A stretch of 64,000 bases of DNA, taken from positions 41,539,053 through 41,603,052 of the forward strand of contig NC_084702.1 of assembly GCF_028389875.1 (NCBI RefSeq), read 5' to 3'. The stretch is from Rhea pennata. Lineage: Eukaryota; Chordata; Aves; Rheiformes; Rheidae. Shown piece by piece: positions 11,401-24,190 of this stretch; within the stretch, counting starts at the first letter, position 1, and each line of letters starts with the position of its first letter. The translations under genes were made by a program, and so were the position numbers. Under the pieces are notes generated by a model that searched no databases, was not told the origin of the DNA, and saw only the letters and a program-made list of their open reading frames with translations.

Positions 11401-12199
11401 CGCCGGTCCGCGCCGGTTCCCGCCGCCGGGCGGAGCCGCAGCCCTCGTTGGAAAGGGGAACGAACCAAAGGTCCGCGGTAGAGAGCAGGTTCAGCGCCAT
11501 GGCCGTTGGGCAGGAATTGGAAGCGAGACCCTGAGGGTTGCCTCAGCTCGGTGACTTCGTTCCTTCCCACAAAAGCGAAGTGAAGAACCCTACCAGCAGG
11601 GCGACGTTTCAGTGCGAGGGGCTTCGTTAAGAACGGCGCCCGGCTGCCGAGCAGGAGGCTGCGGCCCTCCGCCGGCGGGTTTCGGGCTGGTTCTGGGGAG
11701 CAGTTCAGGGTGCGGAGACTTAGAATTGCAAAACAAAAAAAGCTCAGCATCTCATCTGCAAAATGCTGTTTTGTTGCAACTTCCAGGAAAAGCAAGTGCT
11801 GTTCACACGTTGGCATGAAATTCAGTGACACAACCAAAACATTGATTAGAATAGGACGCGTTCTCAGAGATGGCTTCAGTGCTAAAGCTGTGGCTCCTTC
11901 AGCTCAGGTACCCAAGGGCATGACAAGTGATCTGGGTCTTTGAAGCCAGGAACTTTCTGGTCAGTATTTTAAATGTTAAGTGAGGATGATCCAGTACTAA
12001 GAAATCTTTATGATGACTCACCAGCATTTCAGGACACTTCAGTTACACTAAATGAACTACTCTGCACGTAGAGAGTTTCCAGAGACCATATCAAGGGTGA
12101 TACTTGAAGAGCAAATGTTTCAACTTAAATTGACAAAATGATTGCTATGTTTTGTTATCTCAGGTTGTAACAATATCACACTGTCTGTTAGAGGGTGAT

Positions 12200-13440
12200 G
12201 TTGCTGTTGAATTTTCTGTGCAGTCTCAGTAGCGAAAGACCACCTGGAGCTTTGGCAATCAACCCTGTCCTGTGTAAACATGAAGTGCACAAACTTACTG
12301 CTTCTAGGACAGTGCATCAGTCACGATGGGTAGACTGAATGGAGTACAAGCCCTAATGAAAGATGAATTCAACAGGGTACATTTTGTGCAGTTACGCTCA
12401 CCAATTAAACCTTTTCATGCAGCAGCTATGCTTCAGGACACACGAAGAACTGAAAGGATTTTTGCACACTTTTCTGCATTCTTACATTTTTTCTGCTTCA
12501 ATAAAGCATATGGCTGTGCAGCATGAAGAACTGAATAGGAGGATGCTGAGACCAAGTGCAACACAATGGACTTGCTAGGGAAGGACTGTAAGGACAGTTC
12601 ATGAAGACTTGGAAGAATTATGGAAATGCTTCAGGAAGAATCAGGATGGAATTTAGCACCCAGTCATGAGTTATTTGGGCGATTGATTCTTTTGAATGGT
12701 GAGCAGTTTTGTCTTCTTTCTTTCTATCTTTGCTCTTATTATGCCAGACATGAATGTACTGTTCAAACTACAACAGAAGAGAAATAAAACTGTGTGTCTT
12801 TGCAACAGCAGCTTTCAAAAATGTGATCACAGCTATATGACAGCAGGCCAAAGCTTTGACAGCTCTTTAGAAAGATAGGCTGATAACAAAAAGCAAAGTT
12901 ACACAAACTGAGCTGAGTCAAGTTATGAAGGAAGTTTTTCATCCAATATTTTCCATGCTGAAGAACGATTTTTGGAGGGTGATCCCTGATTACCATCAAG
13001 CTGGCTGATGCGGAGTTCTTTAAAAAATATGTATATTATTTTTCTGAAGGAGGATAAGACACAGCAATTGACTGTTTTCTGTTTTCAGAAAACAGACACA
13101 GCTTGGTATTTTCTATTGACACAAAGATCTCATAAGTAATGTAAAATTCACTACATCACTGTTTTACAAAACAATATAGAAGAAATTTTCAATGAAATTA
13201 TGAATTCCTTTAAATTACAATCATGACCAATGACGACATCAGAACTAAAAGATTTTCTTGACACTGAAATGTGTGGCAAACCTATTTGAGGAATATGAAA
13301 AGCACAGAATAACCAGTGCTTTAGCAGCGCTGATGATAGAGAATAACCTAGTGAAGTCATACAGCATTTTGCAAGGCTGAAGAACAGGGAGGCACAGTCT
13401 TTTTGCATGATGCTATCAGATGCTGAGAAGAAAAACATAC
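12200..13440 (+). mobile_element. Decayed hAT-superfamily transposase fossil
   Basis: In shifting plus-strand frames the sequence reads like the hAT transposase core found in ZMYM1-like and related elements. Blocks are GRLNGVQALMKDEFNRVHF (from 12329), SYAHQLNLFMQQLC (about 12385), LNRRMLRPSATQWTC (to about 12578), TVRTVHEDLEELWKCFRK (about 12590-12640), LIMPDMNVLFKLQQKRNK (about 12735-12790), and weaker similarity to about 13440. Multiple frameshifts and stops break it, so it cannot encode a transposase. I did not find the terminal inverted repeats or 8-bp target duplication, so the ends are approximate. It lies between SRP19 and APC. Confidence 0.65.
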
Positions 13441-13807
13441 CTCTCTAAGAGGTAATTATTAAAAACAATTTTATATTTAAACACATTGCCATTTTTTGTT
13501 AATTTATACGAACAAAACATTCTCATCTTGTTAGCTTGATAAAGAATTAGCAGCATTGTTTAGCACAATACTGTTCTTACAATTCTCTGTTGCATACACA
13601 CACGCGGGTCTATTACTGGACTTCTGTTGAGATTCCCACCAAGGTGGATTGTTTTACAACAGTTGTTCAAAGCATTTAACCCTCTATGACTGTACGTACA
13701 ATATAAGCTGAGGATAGACTAGATTTCATTGTACTCATTGTGTGCCAGTATCTATGCAGAGCATGCTCATAGTCCGATACCTAACTTAAACATGTTCATC
13801 ACTAAAC

Positions 13808-13843
13808 CATGTTACGCTTCAGGCCCATGTTACGCTTCAGGCT
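13808..13843. repeat. Tandem duplication, 18-bp unit, 2 copies
   Basis: Two adjacent copies of CATGTTACGCTTCAGGC followed by C or T. Confidence 0.8.
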
Positions 13844-14528
13844 CATTGCAGTTTATTTCTGTTCTTCAAATAACAATATGCATAACCTGGGACACATGGT
13901 CTCAAATCCCTCCAAAGGGTGTAAACCTAGATCTCCTTCTGAAAAACAGTGCTCTAGCAAAGTTTAAATAAAAGAACTACCTACTGCTTTTACGAAAAAA
14001 AATATTTGCTATTGCCACAGTTTCAAATATAATTAATACAAAATAGGCTAAAACATAATGAACAAACACTAGAAGTTATTTCTCCATGGTGCTATTTTTT
14101 TCCCCTTAGATTTCTGCAGTGTTTTTAATTTCTCAGTTACTTTGTAGACCGCTTTCTGGTGCATAATGGACTGCTATTAGACAACAGATTGAGAAACACT
14201 GCTATGACATTGCATAAAAAATGGCAGCAAACACAGCTGTAATTTGTGAGTGGCCCGATACTGTTACTCCATATTAAGTTTGCTCGCAGTCTACACACTT
14301 AGTTCAGGATCTGAGAAAGCTTTTATGTATTTGTTCAACGTTGCTATGGTATTTTTTCTTTTGTTTGAATTCATACAGTTTCTTAACACTAACATATGTG
14401 GATTAATGACGTATTTGTGATGATGACATAAAGGATTTTTCACATCTATTTCAGATGGAAAAATTTTAAACAATTGCTGGAAATTGAGTTTGTCTAGTTA
14501 CATATTGAATTATATAGCATACGTGGCT

Positions 14529-14554
14529 ATGCTTCCCTACAACAAGGGAAGCAT
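14529..14554. repeat. Perfect 10-bp hairpin, 6-base loop
   Basis: ATGCTTCCCT is followed by ACAACA and then its exact reverse complement AGGGAAGCAT. The flanks do not extend the pairing. Confidence 0.9.
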
Positions 14555-15308
14555 GTCTTCTTTTCCGTAGATCCTATTATTACATACCAGTCTCATGTCT
14601 TGGTGCAAGAATTCACAGAATCTTGAAACTAACATGCCTAAAATGAAGCATTAGGTACAAACTTGTCAGTTTAATTCCCACTATCGTTATAAAATGATCA
14701 CATTGAGTATATGGCATCCAGCAACTACATTTGTTCTAGAGTCGCAAGAAATTTATTTTAAATCCCGCATATTTCCAGTCTGAAGAATTCAGACATAAGT
14801 AGGTCACAAAACATGCTAACTCAGGCATATAACAGGAGCATGCACTTTCCAAATATCTATTGTCCATGACATCAAAAATTCAGTAATTAAGTAATAAAGT
14901 TCAAAATTCGACACCTCTTAAATATTCCAAGCAATGTGACGATAAGGTATAATTGCTGTAGAGGATAGGACCCACGTATGTCTGAAGCAAAATTTCACGT
15001 TTCCAAATAATGTCTTTGCTTAGTACCAAGGATACTGGTCTCTGAAGCTGTGTATAACTTCATTCCATTTGTTGTAACCATGCAGTGGAAATGGAAATGG
15101 CAGGGAATGAACAGGTACTACATGCACTTCAGACAGAATTCTGTCATAGCACATGCCACAGCGAGTAAGGTGTGTTCAGTTAAACCCTATTTTATAACTG
15201 TGACAGGCAAAAAAAAAAATAACAAAAAATTATAATTAAGGGCCTGTAAAATTATGAAACAAATTCAGCAGTGGTTGTGATATAGGATAGTACATTTCAC
15301 CTGGGATA

Positions 15309-15359
15309 AATCCAGATGCCCTAACTGGAAGTGGCTGCCCAAGCAAATGCATCTGGATT
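15309..15359. repeat. Perfect 11-bp inverted repeat, 29-base spacer
   Basis: AATCCAGATGC at 15309-15319 pairs exactly with GCATCTGGATT at 15349-15359. No target duplication was noted. Confidence 0.85.
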
Positions 15360-18300
15360 GAGCCAAAACAATACTTCTGTGTACTACTGGAAGTGTCACG
15401 TACAGGTAACAGCTCATTCAGAGCTAGCTTAGGTGTTTTCTCTGACCTGGTGTTGGACTGTCTAAATGTGTCTAGAATATGCTCTAGTTTAAATATGCTA
15501 GAAATGTGCATGTAAAATAGAAATTAGTGGAATCACTCAAGAGGAGGTACATTTTCAGCTAGATTGGTGCAACGCCTCTGTAGTGGACTACTGATACAAT
15601 GCAGAACAGGGATGCAGGGTGAAATCTTGGTTCAATAGACACTGAAAGGAGGGGTTGAGCATTGAGCAGAGAAAGATTTTCCCACAGTCTTTGTAAGCAA
15701 GGATTCAAAAAAGTGTGTTTTAAAATAAAATATAGGGAAAATAAAAATAAACCATTTAAATGGAAACACTTCATGAAGTATGTCACTAAGATGGAAGTGT
15801 AGGCAGTTGTAAATTAGCTCTGTCTGAAAGATAAGTTTGAGCAGTGTAGAGAAGGGAAAAAAAGGAGTACTGTACTTCATTTAGATTCACAAAAGTGGTG
15901 TTTACATATCATGAAAATTCAATATGCAGAATGAACCATAGCATCTTGGCATATTGTACTTTTAGAATGCTGTGTACACTACTTTCTCCAAAACAAGTGA
16001 TTACTTTAAATTCATGGACTACTCCAGTTCTTTCTATCTTACAAGTCAAAATCCTTTTACACTAGGGGGTCTCAGGAGAAGCACTACCTCATGGCTATCC
16101 TACAATTTAAGAGACAGTTGCACCATTTGCTCCCTTTAGTACTCAGAAAAAAGTCCCTTTGTTCATCAGTGTGTTAAGGGTCCTAGAAATAATCCTGATA
16201 GCACGTGCATCCTTAAAAAAAGACGTAAACATCCACAAGATTTCTAAAGCTATTTTGGGCTTACTTGGCTCAATCTGCTTAAGGCAGTTCCATAGCTGCC
16301 TTGAAACAGTACTGCGGAATGGTACTTAATGCAGAACTAAAAGTCTTTTAGAATATCTTACCTACAACCCTTTTAAGTCTAACCCTTGACTGACATAGAA
16401 TAATTCAGAAAATACTGCAGAGACCGTATACAGTATTTCTCTGAGATATGGGGGAAGACTTGCATGCAGCACATTGCCGATGGACTTGATCCAATCTCTA
16501 TTTAGCTTACAACAAAAGAACTGCCAAAATGCAAGTACAGAAGATAAGGATTTCTACCCATCTCTAATTCCTTGCTATTTGCAAAGAACGTGTGACTGAG
16601 AAAAAAGTATAGGTCTCAGTTGTATGTGCGGTTGCTCCTTGGCCTTTCTTTTTTGCCTTGTGGAACAGCTGACAGCTGTGTAAAGTTGCAACTGTTCTAA
16701 GTCAGTTTGTAAGACCAAAGGAACCATCAATCATCCATACACAGGTGACACAATAATAAATTGTTTGCACTGAACTCATAGCTTTCATTTAAACCAGAGG
16801 ATTTCTGTCCAAAAGGCTTCCAAGTGACTTAAACGATTAAAGAGTGTCAAATAATCCATCACAATTAGTTAACTGCTCAATTGTTATAAGAATAAAGATG
16901 ACAACTCCCTTTCTGCACTCAATGGAAAAAAATCAGATAGAAATGGGAAGTTTCTAGCCACTCATATTATGGCTTAATCTTTACATCTACCTTCCTGCTC
17001 TTCCACGGGTACTTCCATATTAAGTGTCTGCCACCACAGACCTTAGTAAAAATCGAAGTAAGATGCACAAGCAAATCTGAATTCTGTTTATTGTATATCC
17101 ACACCACTGCATCCTGCTCCCCCTGCCCAACAATATGCTATTCTATGTAGTGGATTTTTAGAAGGGACAGAATTAGGCACCAGCTACTTTCATTTGGTAT
17201 TAAATGTAATCACCCAAAATATCCCTGCTTTCTTTACTTTAAACTGCAGGTGACAGTAATGTGTTTTTTTGATTTTCTTTTGTCCCCCCCCCCCCCCATT
17301 TTTTGGCTATACAATGTTACCTGGCTTTTTTTTATGATTGCTAGTAAGGGAATTTCCTTTTTCATTTATAAATTGAAACTAAAAAGTGTATTTTTCTCTA
17401 GAACACCTCAAAAATAAAGTACTAAACCAGCCAGCTAACCTCATTAATCCTGAAATCAGAACTCATCTTCTAAACCATGAACAGAGAGCTACAAATACTA
17501 GAAAACACAGTATCTAACTCAGCAACAGTGCATCCTTTTTACTTTAAATGCTTCTTATCTAACTCTATGCTAAACAAAGATGAACAGAAGGGTGCAAAAT
17601 ATGCATGTGTATGTGTGCATAAATATTTATGTTTGTATGTTGAGAATTCAACTAATCCAGGTCCTTTAATAGTCTCTAATCAAGGACTAAAGAATGTATT
17701 TATTATGGAAAGTTAACCGAGTCTCTACTGTGCTTAGAAGTCAAAATGAAATAAGCTCTTTTGTGACCCTCTGGTAAATGATGGAAAAGAGATTATGGAA
17801 TTATGTTGTGGCAGAACCAGATTTTGTTCCGTGGAATTCATTTTAATATGAAACATGCAAGAAAACAGAGCTCTACTGGTAAAATCCATGTCTCTGTGCT
17901 TATTTCCCATTTTTGTTTATACAAAACATGACAACCAACAAAATCAAATTGAATTTTTTCAATTTTTAGTTCTGATATGCTCTGTCGTTGTCTAAGTGTC
18001 TTAACAGCGACTTGCTTTTGAATTAGATTATATTTGTAATACAGCAGACACCTAACTTTTAGTAGTAGCCAAGAAAAGAATCCCACTCTGACAAGGTGCA
18101 ATCAAGAGGAAAGTTTATGTAACACTGCAAGTAGTAAGTTATGCATAGCAAGCCTAAATTCAGAATTAGTATACTGTGAAACAAAATACATCAGAATAGT
18201 TGAAGGAAGAATTAATTACAGAGTTAGGATATAAACAGTAATGCATCTCAGGCAGAAGCAAACAACAAAACTGAAGGTAAGATAATTGTGGGCTGAGTTT

Positions 18301-21300
18301 GTTAAGGAGAAACAACATTTACAGGTGGGAAAATGCATCTGATCTCAGAGGATGACAATTCTTTGTAGAGAACCAGCACAAGCTTTATGCATCTTAAATC
18401 CCACCAAAAAGTAGGGCATGAGAGATAATCAGTTTGTATATTAGTCTTGGGCTCATATGCTGGACAGAAGTGCACTTCACTGAGTGAACAAGCTCCCTCT
18501 ACATCTTCATGATATCCTAATTGCAGTTCCACAGCCACTCAAGCAAAGGATGTTTCCACAAACAGCAAAATTAAAAGACTTTTCTCAAATCTTATAGTGG
18601 CAGAAATTTGTAAATACATAAAGCCAGAACTGTTTGGAAAATTCATGAGGAATAGATTACTTGCAAATCTGTGCTAGGGAGGCATTACCCAGTCTTCCAG
18701 TAAGCAAACAGCACATCTGGCAGACTGAAAGTTTGACAGCAGAAAACTGAGGTATTAAATACACACTTTATATTCATCCAGACATTACCAGTTCATTCAG
18801 GTACCTACATTACTGTTGTGAACTCCTTCAGCCCCACACCAAATCTGCTTGCACTTCCAATATGTAACCAAACACATAACCAGCCAACTTACCGTTTTGA
18901 CTAAAAACTCAATCTTAACTACATTAACATTCTCTATAAACACGTTTACAGATACAATCTGTTATTCTGCATACAGGAAAGTGTGAAGCTTGACTAAAGC
19001 TTTTGTATGTGATTCGAAATGAAAGAAGAGTGTGGCATTTTTACTGTTTTAGTTAAAAGTGCAAAGGAGATGGCTGTGGAAGCAAAGGATGAACACATTT
19101 GGGTGATCTGGGCTCAAGAAAGTCCTCTAAGTTTTAAGCGTGTGGAGGAAGTCATGCTTCTTACTGACTGACAATTTGCTTCTGATTCACAGCTTCATCC
19201 AGATCACACATCTCGACAAGAACAAACCTGTCCAACAGGTGGGTGAAATTTTGCAAGAAATTACAGTAGATCAATGAGGGTAAGTTAAGGTGGAAGATTG
19301 TTAGAGACACTCTTACAATTCGTTTACTTTTTAATAAGAGAGCAAGGCAAGAAGAAGAGTTTGGGAGACATCTAGCAAGAAAAGAATATAAGAGCTTGTA
19401 AGAGTCCACCTAAGCATTTTCCAGATCAACCATATTAGTAGTACTGTCTTCATTAGGGAAGGGATATGTTCTCTTCTCTTTCAAGCCTCTCCCAGAAAAC
19501 TAGCTGCAGTAAATATATTTACTGGATGGATTTACTGCATTGAGTTTAACACCGAAGATTTTAAAATTGTCACCTAGATGTTTCACAGAAAAAATGTGTT
19601 TTAATAAGTCTTGACGACAAAAAAACATATTTTCTACAAACACAAACTATAATGTAATACTTCTGCAGAAACTCGTCAAGAGTTTCCAGGATAAAGGGCT
19701 TGTCTCTAACATAATGTATTTAAATGCAATGCGCTAGGGGGCTGCTAGACACAAGTTCAGAGTGAACAACAGCTGAAGAGTCCAAACCTTGCTTTTGCAG
19801 AAGTCTTGTAAAAATTTGCTTTTGCTGTCTCAAAACCTAGGTGAAGAACAGTTCCGAACCTTGCATGTCAGCTTGAAATTGCATGTAATGGTTTGACCTA
19901 ATCTAACACTCAACACCCACAGAAGGAAGCTATCCCCACCTCTCCTCTCACTAGCCCTGGCTGTTTTCAGCTTACGCTTTCTTTTCACTAGCTTTGGCAC
20001 TTGTCTGACCCTGAAATGACCCACTCAAATGGGGCACTAATCTTTCTTCTCCTCCATCAGTTCTGCCAGGTAGGAGTTGAATTAGCCAAATGAAGAGTCA
20101 AATGAGTGCCAGAGGACTGCATAGCCAGGAGCATGGGAAGGGAGAAAGAAACCTCTTTCAACGGTGCAAACTGTCACCTCAGCTCAGAAATAACATGCAT
20201 CTTTACCCTTAGAAGGAAGAAACCTATCAACAGAATTTCATTGTCTTCTTGGTAACATCTGTTTCCTTTACCTCTAATGGGGGTGTGATGGGGAAGGGGA
20301 AGAAACATCAAAGAATTCAGCTGTCAGATTAGAAGACAAAAATTTTGCATTTTCATGGCCTGCTTGCATACTTTCAAAATAAAATCTCATTAATTTGTGG
20401 ACAAATGTTGTTCTTCCTATGTAGTTTATGCAATTTATTGGGAAATATATGCAAGTATATCCCTGTGGAGAGAGGGCTGAGATTCTCTGAAATCTTTCCT
20501 TTTCTCCCCTTCGCCCATGACACAGCAATCAGCTTCCTCAAGGCCATCACAGATACTTGTCCACATTGAAGAATACAGCGTAAACTATATTTACACTTTG
20601 AAGCCAAGTCTTGCTTGAAAAAGTATTCTAATTGTGTCAGGAAATCCTGGCAAGGCTTTCGATTTTTAAGCTGGCATCTCTGACAGAGATTTTTTTGAGA
20701 ATTATCTTTAAACTTTCAGGGGAAAATAATACTCTGATGGAGAACTTCAAATGAAAAATAAAAATAGATTAGTTCCCTTTTAAAGTTTGAAATACTTAGT
20801 CAGAAGGACTTTCACAGAAAGCAAGCAATAACCTTGACTGTGGCATACATCATGTAACTTTCAGCAAGAAATTAAAATAGATGTATATTTAAGAAAGTGA
20901 ATTAGAATTTGCAAGGTGGTCATGTTTCCACTTTTCACATCAAGAGAACCAAGCTGTACGTCAGTCTGAAATCACCGTTACAAATATTTTCAGAGTAAAC
21001 TGATTTTCAGGTACTAGTTTGATATGTGCTGGAAATGGTAAGCTAATTCAAGGACAACTAAAGGTCTGCACGCAAATCGCAAAAGTTCCACCAAAATCTG
21101 GAGAAGGAAAGAAAATGCATTTAAGAACAACAGTGAAATGAGTCTTGGTTCCCATATCTCCTTACTTTTCTTCTTTTTAACTGATATAAATAATATCCTA
21201 TTACCTACTGTGGTGACCTCAAATAAAACCAAGCGGAAATTGAAGCAGAGTAAACCAGATCTGGCTATTGTTAATCTAGACACTGTTAAAAAAAACCAGG

Positions 21301-21330
21301 GAAATGGAAAATGGCTTTAAAACATATATG

Positions 21331-21359
21331 TGGATGCTGGATTTTACTTCCAGCATCCA
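21331..21359. repeat. Perfect 10-bp hairpin, 9-base loop
   Basis: TGGATGCTGG, loop ATTTTACTT, then CCAGCATCCA. A G/T pair could add one step at the base. Confidence 0.9.
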
Positions 21360-21477
21360 TTTTTATAGATAAGCTTAAATGTATCTTTGTATCCTAATTG
21401 TTAACATAAATCAAACATCATGGCTATCCTTAAATATGCTATAAAGGGTCTTGATGGATACTGAATGTTTTAGATAC

Positions 21478-21695
21478 AGTATCAGAGAAATACAGGTCTG
21501 GAAGGGATTTCTAAAGGTCACCTACGCCATCTCTCTGCACAGAGGCAGTAAGAAATACACTAAAACCCATCCCTAAGAGATGTTTGCTAAACCTCTATAA
21601 TTGAAATTTAACTCCCATGGGAAGCATATTTCATTGTTTCACTGCCCTTACAGTTGGGAAGGTTATCTTATCTGTATCATTTTTACTACAAATAT
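21478..21695 (-). mobile_element. CR1-like LINE 3' fragment (old)
   Basis: On the plus strand it reads CAGAGAAATACAGGTCTGGA then AGGGATTTCTAAAGGTCACC, followed by CCATCCCTAAGAGATGTTTG and a later CACTGCCCTTACAGTTGGGA. This is the reverse complement of the CR1 3' end layout common in reptiles and birds. It is strongly diverged and 5'-truncated. The right boundary is approximate. Confidence 0.65.
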
Positions 21696-23136
21696 AGGCT
21701 AGTTTTAAGGATAAAGAGAAACTTCCCAATTATAATGATCATGAAATACCTCCAAGACTATCTAGAGAGGCCACTGCAATTTTCAAAGACATTCTAGTGA
21801 ATTATACACATATAGCTATTTATTTCACCTCATCTTTTTTTAAAATAGCTTCTTTATCTGGATTCAGTTTAACTTTAAACACTTAGCAGGATGTAGATGT
21901 AAAGCTGATGCCAACTGACTATCCTGGATTACGCAAATTATACCTACCTATTAACAGTTGAAGGCCTACCACAAAAAAAGTATCACATAATTTATATGAA
22001 TGATAGTCATGCGTTTTAAACACAGGGATGGAGTTCTGTATTCTACTCCAATAGGAAATCCTGACTTTGAACAAACTACAATCTTTTTCTATCTCACCTT
22101 TAAAAGGACAGTACTATTCATCTTAAATGTTTTTGTGATGACTACTATATGCAAATATAGTGCATATAGTGCATATATTAAATGAGGAGTGCAGCTTATT
22201 AACAGATTCACCAGATGATAAAGAACTATGACATGTCTATAAGCAAGTTTGACGGGAGACAAAGTATAAATGAGGAAATAAGATACCACTTCTTCCAAAA
22301 TGATATTTTAGTATTGGCTTTTAATTTAATCTTAGTTGACTTCTGTTGATAGTATCTCATTTCTGTTCATAAAAAGTGCATTTCATATGCAGGATTTAAG
22401 ATAAAAATAGATTAATTTCAATGTCAAATGAAGTACAGTAGCAACAGATGTGATACACTCTACAACTGTGTTAAAGCTACATTAAAATTAAATTGCTCTC
22501 TTTCACTGGATCCTGAAATTAGGGCATTTTGAATCCTGAATACCAATTATTTAGAATGCTAACTTTAGAATAGCCAAGTCGAGATACACAACAAACTGAA
22601 TGCACTGTCATGGTTTGTTCAGTCATACACACAATAGTTAATATTATATTCTAAGTGTTTCTACTTTAAACCAAATCTCATCTAAATTCAGACCACATAT
22701 ATATTTCAAGCACAGATTTCTCTTTTCAGCATTGTTTAAGCACAAACCATATTCACATCAAAAAGGCTTGAGGCAGCAAGTGTCCTGGTTTGTGTATAAA
22801 ATTGTTCTTCTATTATAGTAACAAATTTCTTATCATGGGATTTTTGCAATATTTTTCCCTTGATTATTTTTAAAAAATAAATAAAAAAATGCATGAAGAT
22901 TTCAAATAGAATTAAAATTTCTTACAGTCACTATTTCACATTCTACATTATTTTTCCCAATTAAAAAAAATCTTTTGTTTTATAAATATTACTTTTATAC
23001 ATACAATATTGTTTCAGGCTTGCAGTCATGAAAACAGTTATACTGCTTGGCTTCTGGAAATACCCTGCCTTTAGCCTTGTTACGCACCTGAGATGTGTGA
23101 AACCGCCTCAATTACAAATATAGTACAGAAGACCTA
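21696..23136. other. Region downstream of the proximal APC polyadenylation site
   Basis: AT-rich sequence with no coding signal. It could include a distal APC 3' UTR form, because mammalian APC has longer 3' ends. A minus-strand AATAAA occurs near 21819. I cannot decide from sequence alone. Confidence 0.45.
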
Positions 23137-23235
23137 GGGCCTGATCCTGCAATCGTTCTAAGCATCCTAAAACAGCCATTGTCAGCAATAAAGATGGGTG
23201 AATAGTGGAGGTGCAAGATTCTGCCGGACCAGGCC
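23137..23235. repeat. MITE-like imperfect inverted repeat (~99 bp)
   Basis: The left end reads GGGCCTGATCCTGCAATC. The right end is its imperfect reverse complement (GCAAGATTCTGCCGGACC then AGGCC). The GGGCCTGATCCTGCA-type end is one I associate with old, non-autonomous repeats of sauropsid genomes, but I cannot name the family. It lies just beyond the APC polyadenylation signal on the transcript side. Confidence 0.5.
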
Positions 23236-23340
23236 TTAAGTGTAAGTGCATTATACAACACACAAGGTGACATCTCAAAATAAAATACCATCTTTTCATG
23301 TAATGCAGAAGTAACACACACAATTTACATATAGTAATAA

Positions 23341-23346
23341 TTTATT
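23341..23346 (-). terminator. APC: APC polyadenylation signal AATAAA
   Basis: AATAAA on the minus strand, 881 bases after the stop codon. It is the only exact hexamer I see between the stop and about 22 kb. The context CAGAATAAATTATT resembles the mammalian APC signal from memory. A U/GU-rich downstream element was not evaluated in detail. Confidence 0.7.
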
Positions 23347-24187
23347 CTGAAATGTTCATTTTAGTCTCTGTTGAGACATCACCCATGTCTCATTAATAAA
23401 AGAGCAGCCATCTCACCTCAAATACCAGAATATACAACAAGTTACAGCATAGCAAAAAAATTCTACCTACTTTAAGATAAAATCTAGTTCAGGTAAAATA
23501 ATTTTGTTCAAGGTTTTACAGTTACACAGTTTTCCTTTTGTTGCAGAGCACAAAAAGTGTAAATTGTTACACCATAGCTATCTATGCACATTATGTGACC
23601 ACAGAAATGTTAATCATTACTTCAGAAAATGAACCGTCCGTTCCATTCATGCATAAAAGCAGGCTGGGATAGCTTGTTCAGCAGAAACCATATTACTGTG
23701 AATTTCACAGCCACATGATTAATTATTGGGTTAGATGGACTCACAAATACTAAAACTGAGTATACTTTTTTTGCATAAATAATACCAATTCTTCCCTGAT
23801 GTAGTTTAGTCAGTCTGTAATCTAGAAATGATTGATAAAGCAATATGACTATCATCTCTATCTGTAATGTTCATGATTTCAAGACAAGCAATATTTAAAG
23901 GACTGTGGGATGGGAGGCTAATTAAATACATGTTAAACATACTGTACAAATATAATTGCATTAGCAATTTTACTCGAAACTGTCAAGCAGGTATCCCTCC
24001 AAAATATTACCAGTGAAGACAAAGTATACTATCAAATATGGCTTCCAGAACAAGGACCCTCTAACAAGAATCAAACCTATTTACAAAAAATAATAATAAA
24101 AAAAAATTAAACCAATCCCCAGTCTTTTTAAAGTTTCATTTGAAACAAAATTTTTCTCAATAGCTGCTGTAAATAATACATCATTTC

Positions 24188-24190
<3 letters not shown>

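Larger units (their letters stand above)
10880..11720. promoter_or_regulatory. SRP19: CpG island spanning the SRP19 5' end
   Basis: This stretch is very GC- and CpG-rich against an AT-rich background, and includes SRP19 exon 1. It is typical of a housekeeping promoter. CpGs continue to about 11.65 kb, some 480 bases upstream of the SRP19 start codon, so divergent plus-strand transcription from the same island is possible. Long open frames here on both strands are a by-product of GC richness. Confidence 0.85.
13441..21470. other. Intergenic sequence between SRP19 and APC
   Basis: AT-rich sequence with no recognised gene. It contains an 18-bp tandem duplication at about 13808-13843, short perfect hairpins at 14529-14554 and 21331-21359, an inverted repeat at 15309-15359, and a C-run near 17283-17296. 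Open frames here are short and show no family I know. Confidence 0.6.

Noticed and set aside
10742-11837. Long open frames on both strands (183 and 212 codons) over the SRP19 CpG island
   Set aside because: They are Pro/Ala/Arg/Gly-rich products of GC-rich sequence with few stop codons. They overlap the true SRP19 exon 1 in other frames and match no family I know.
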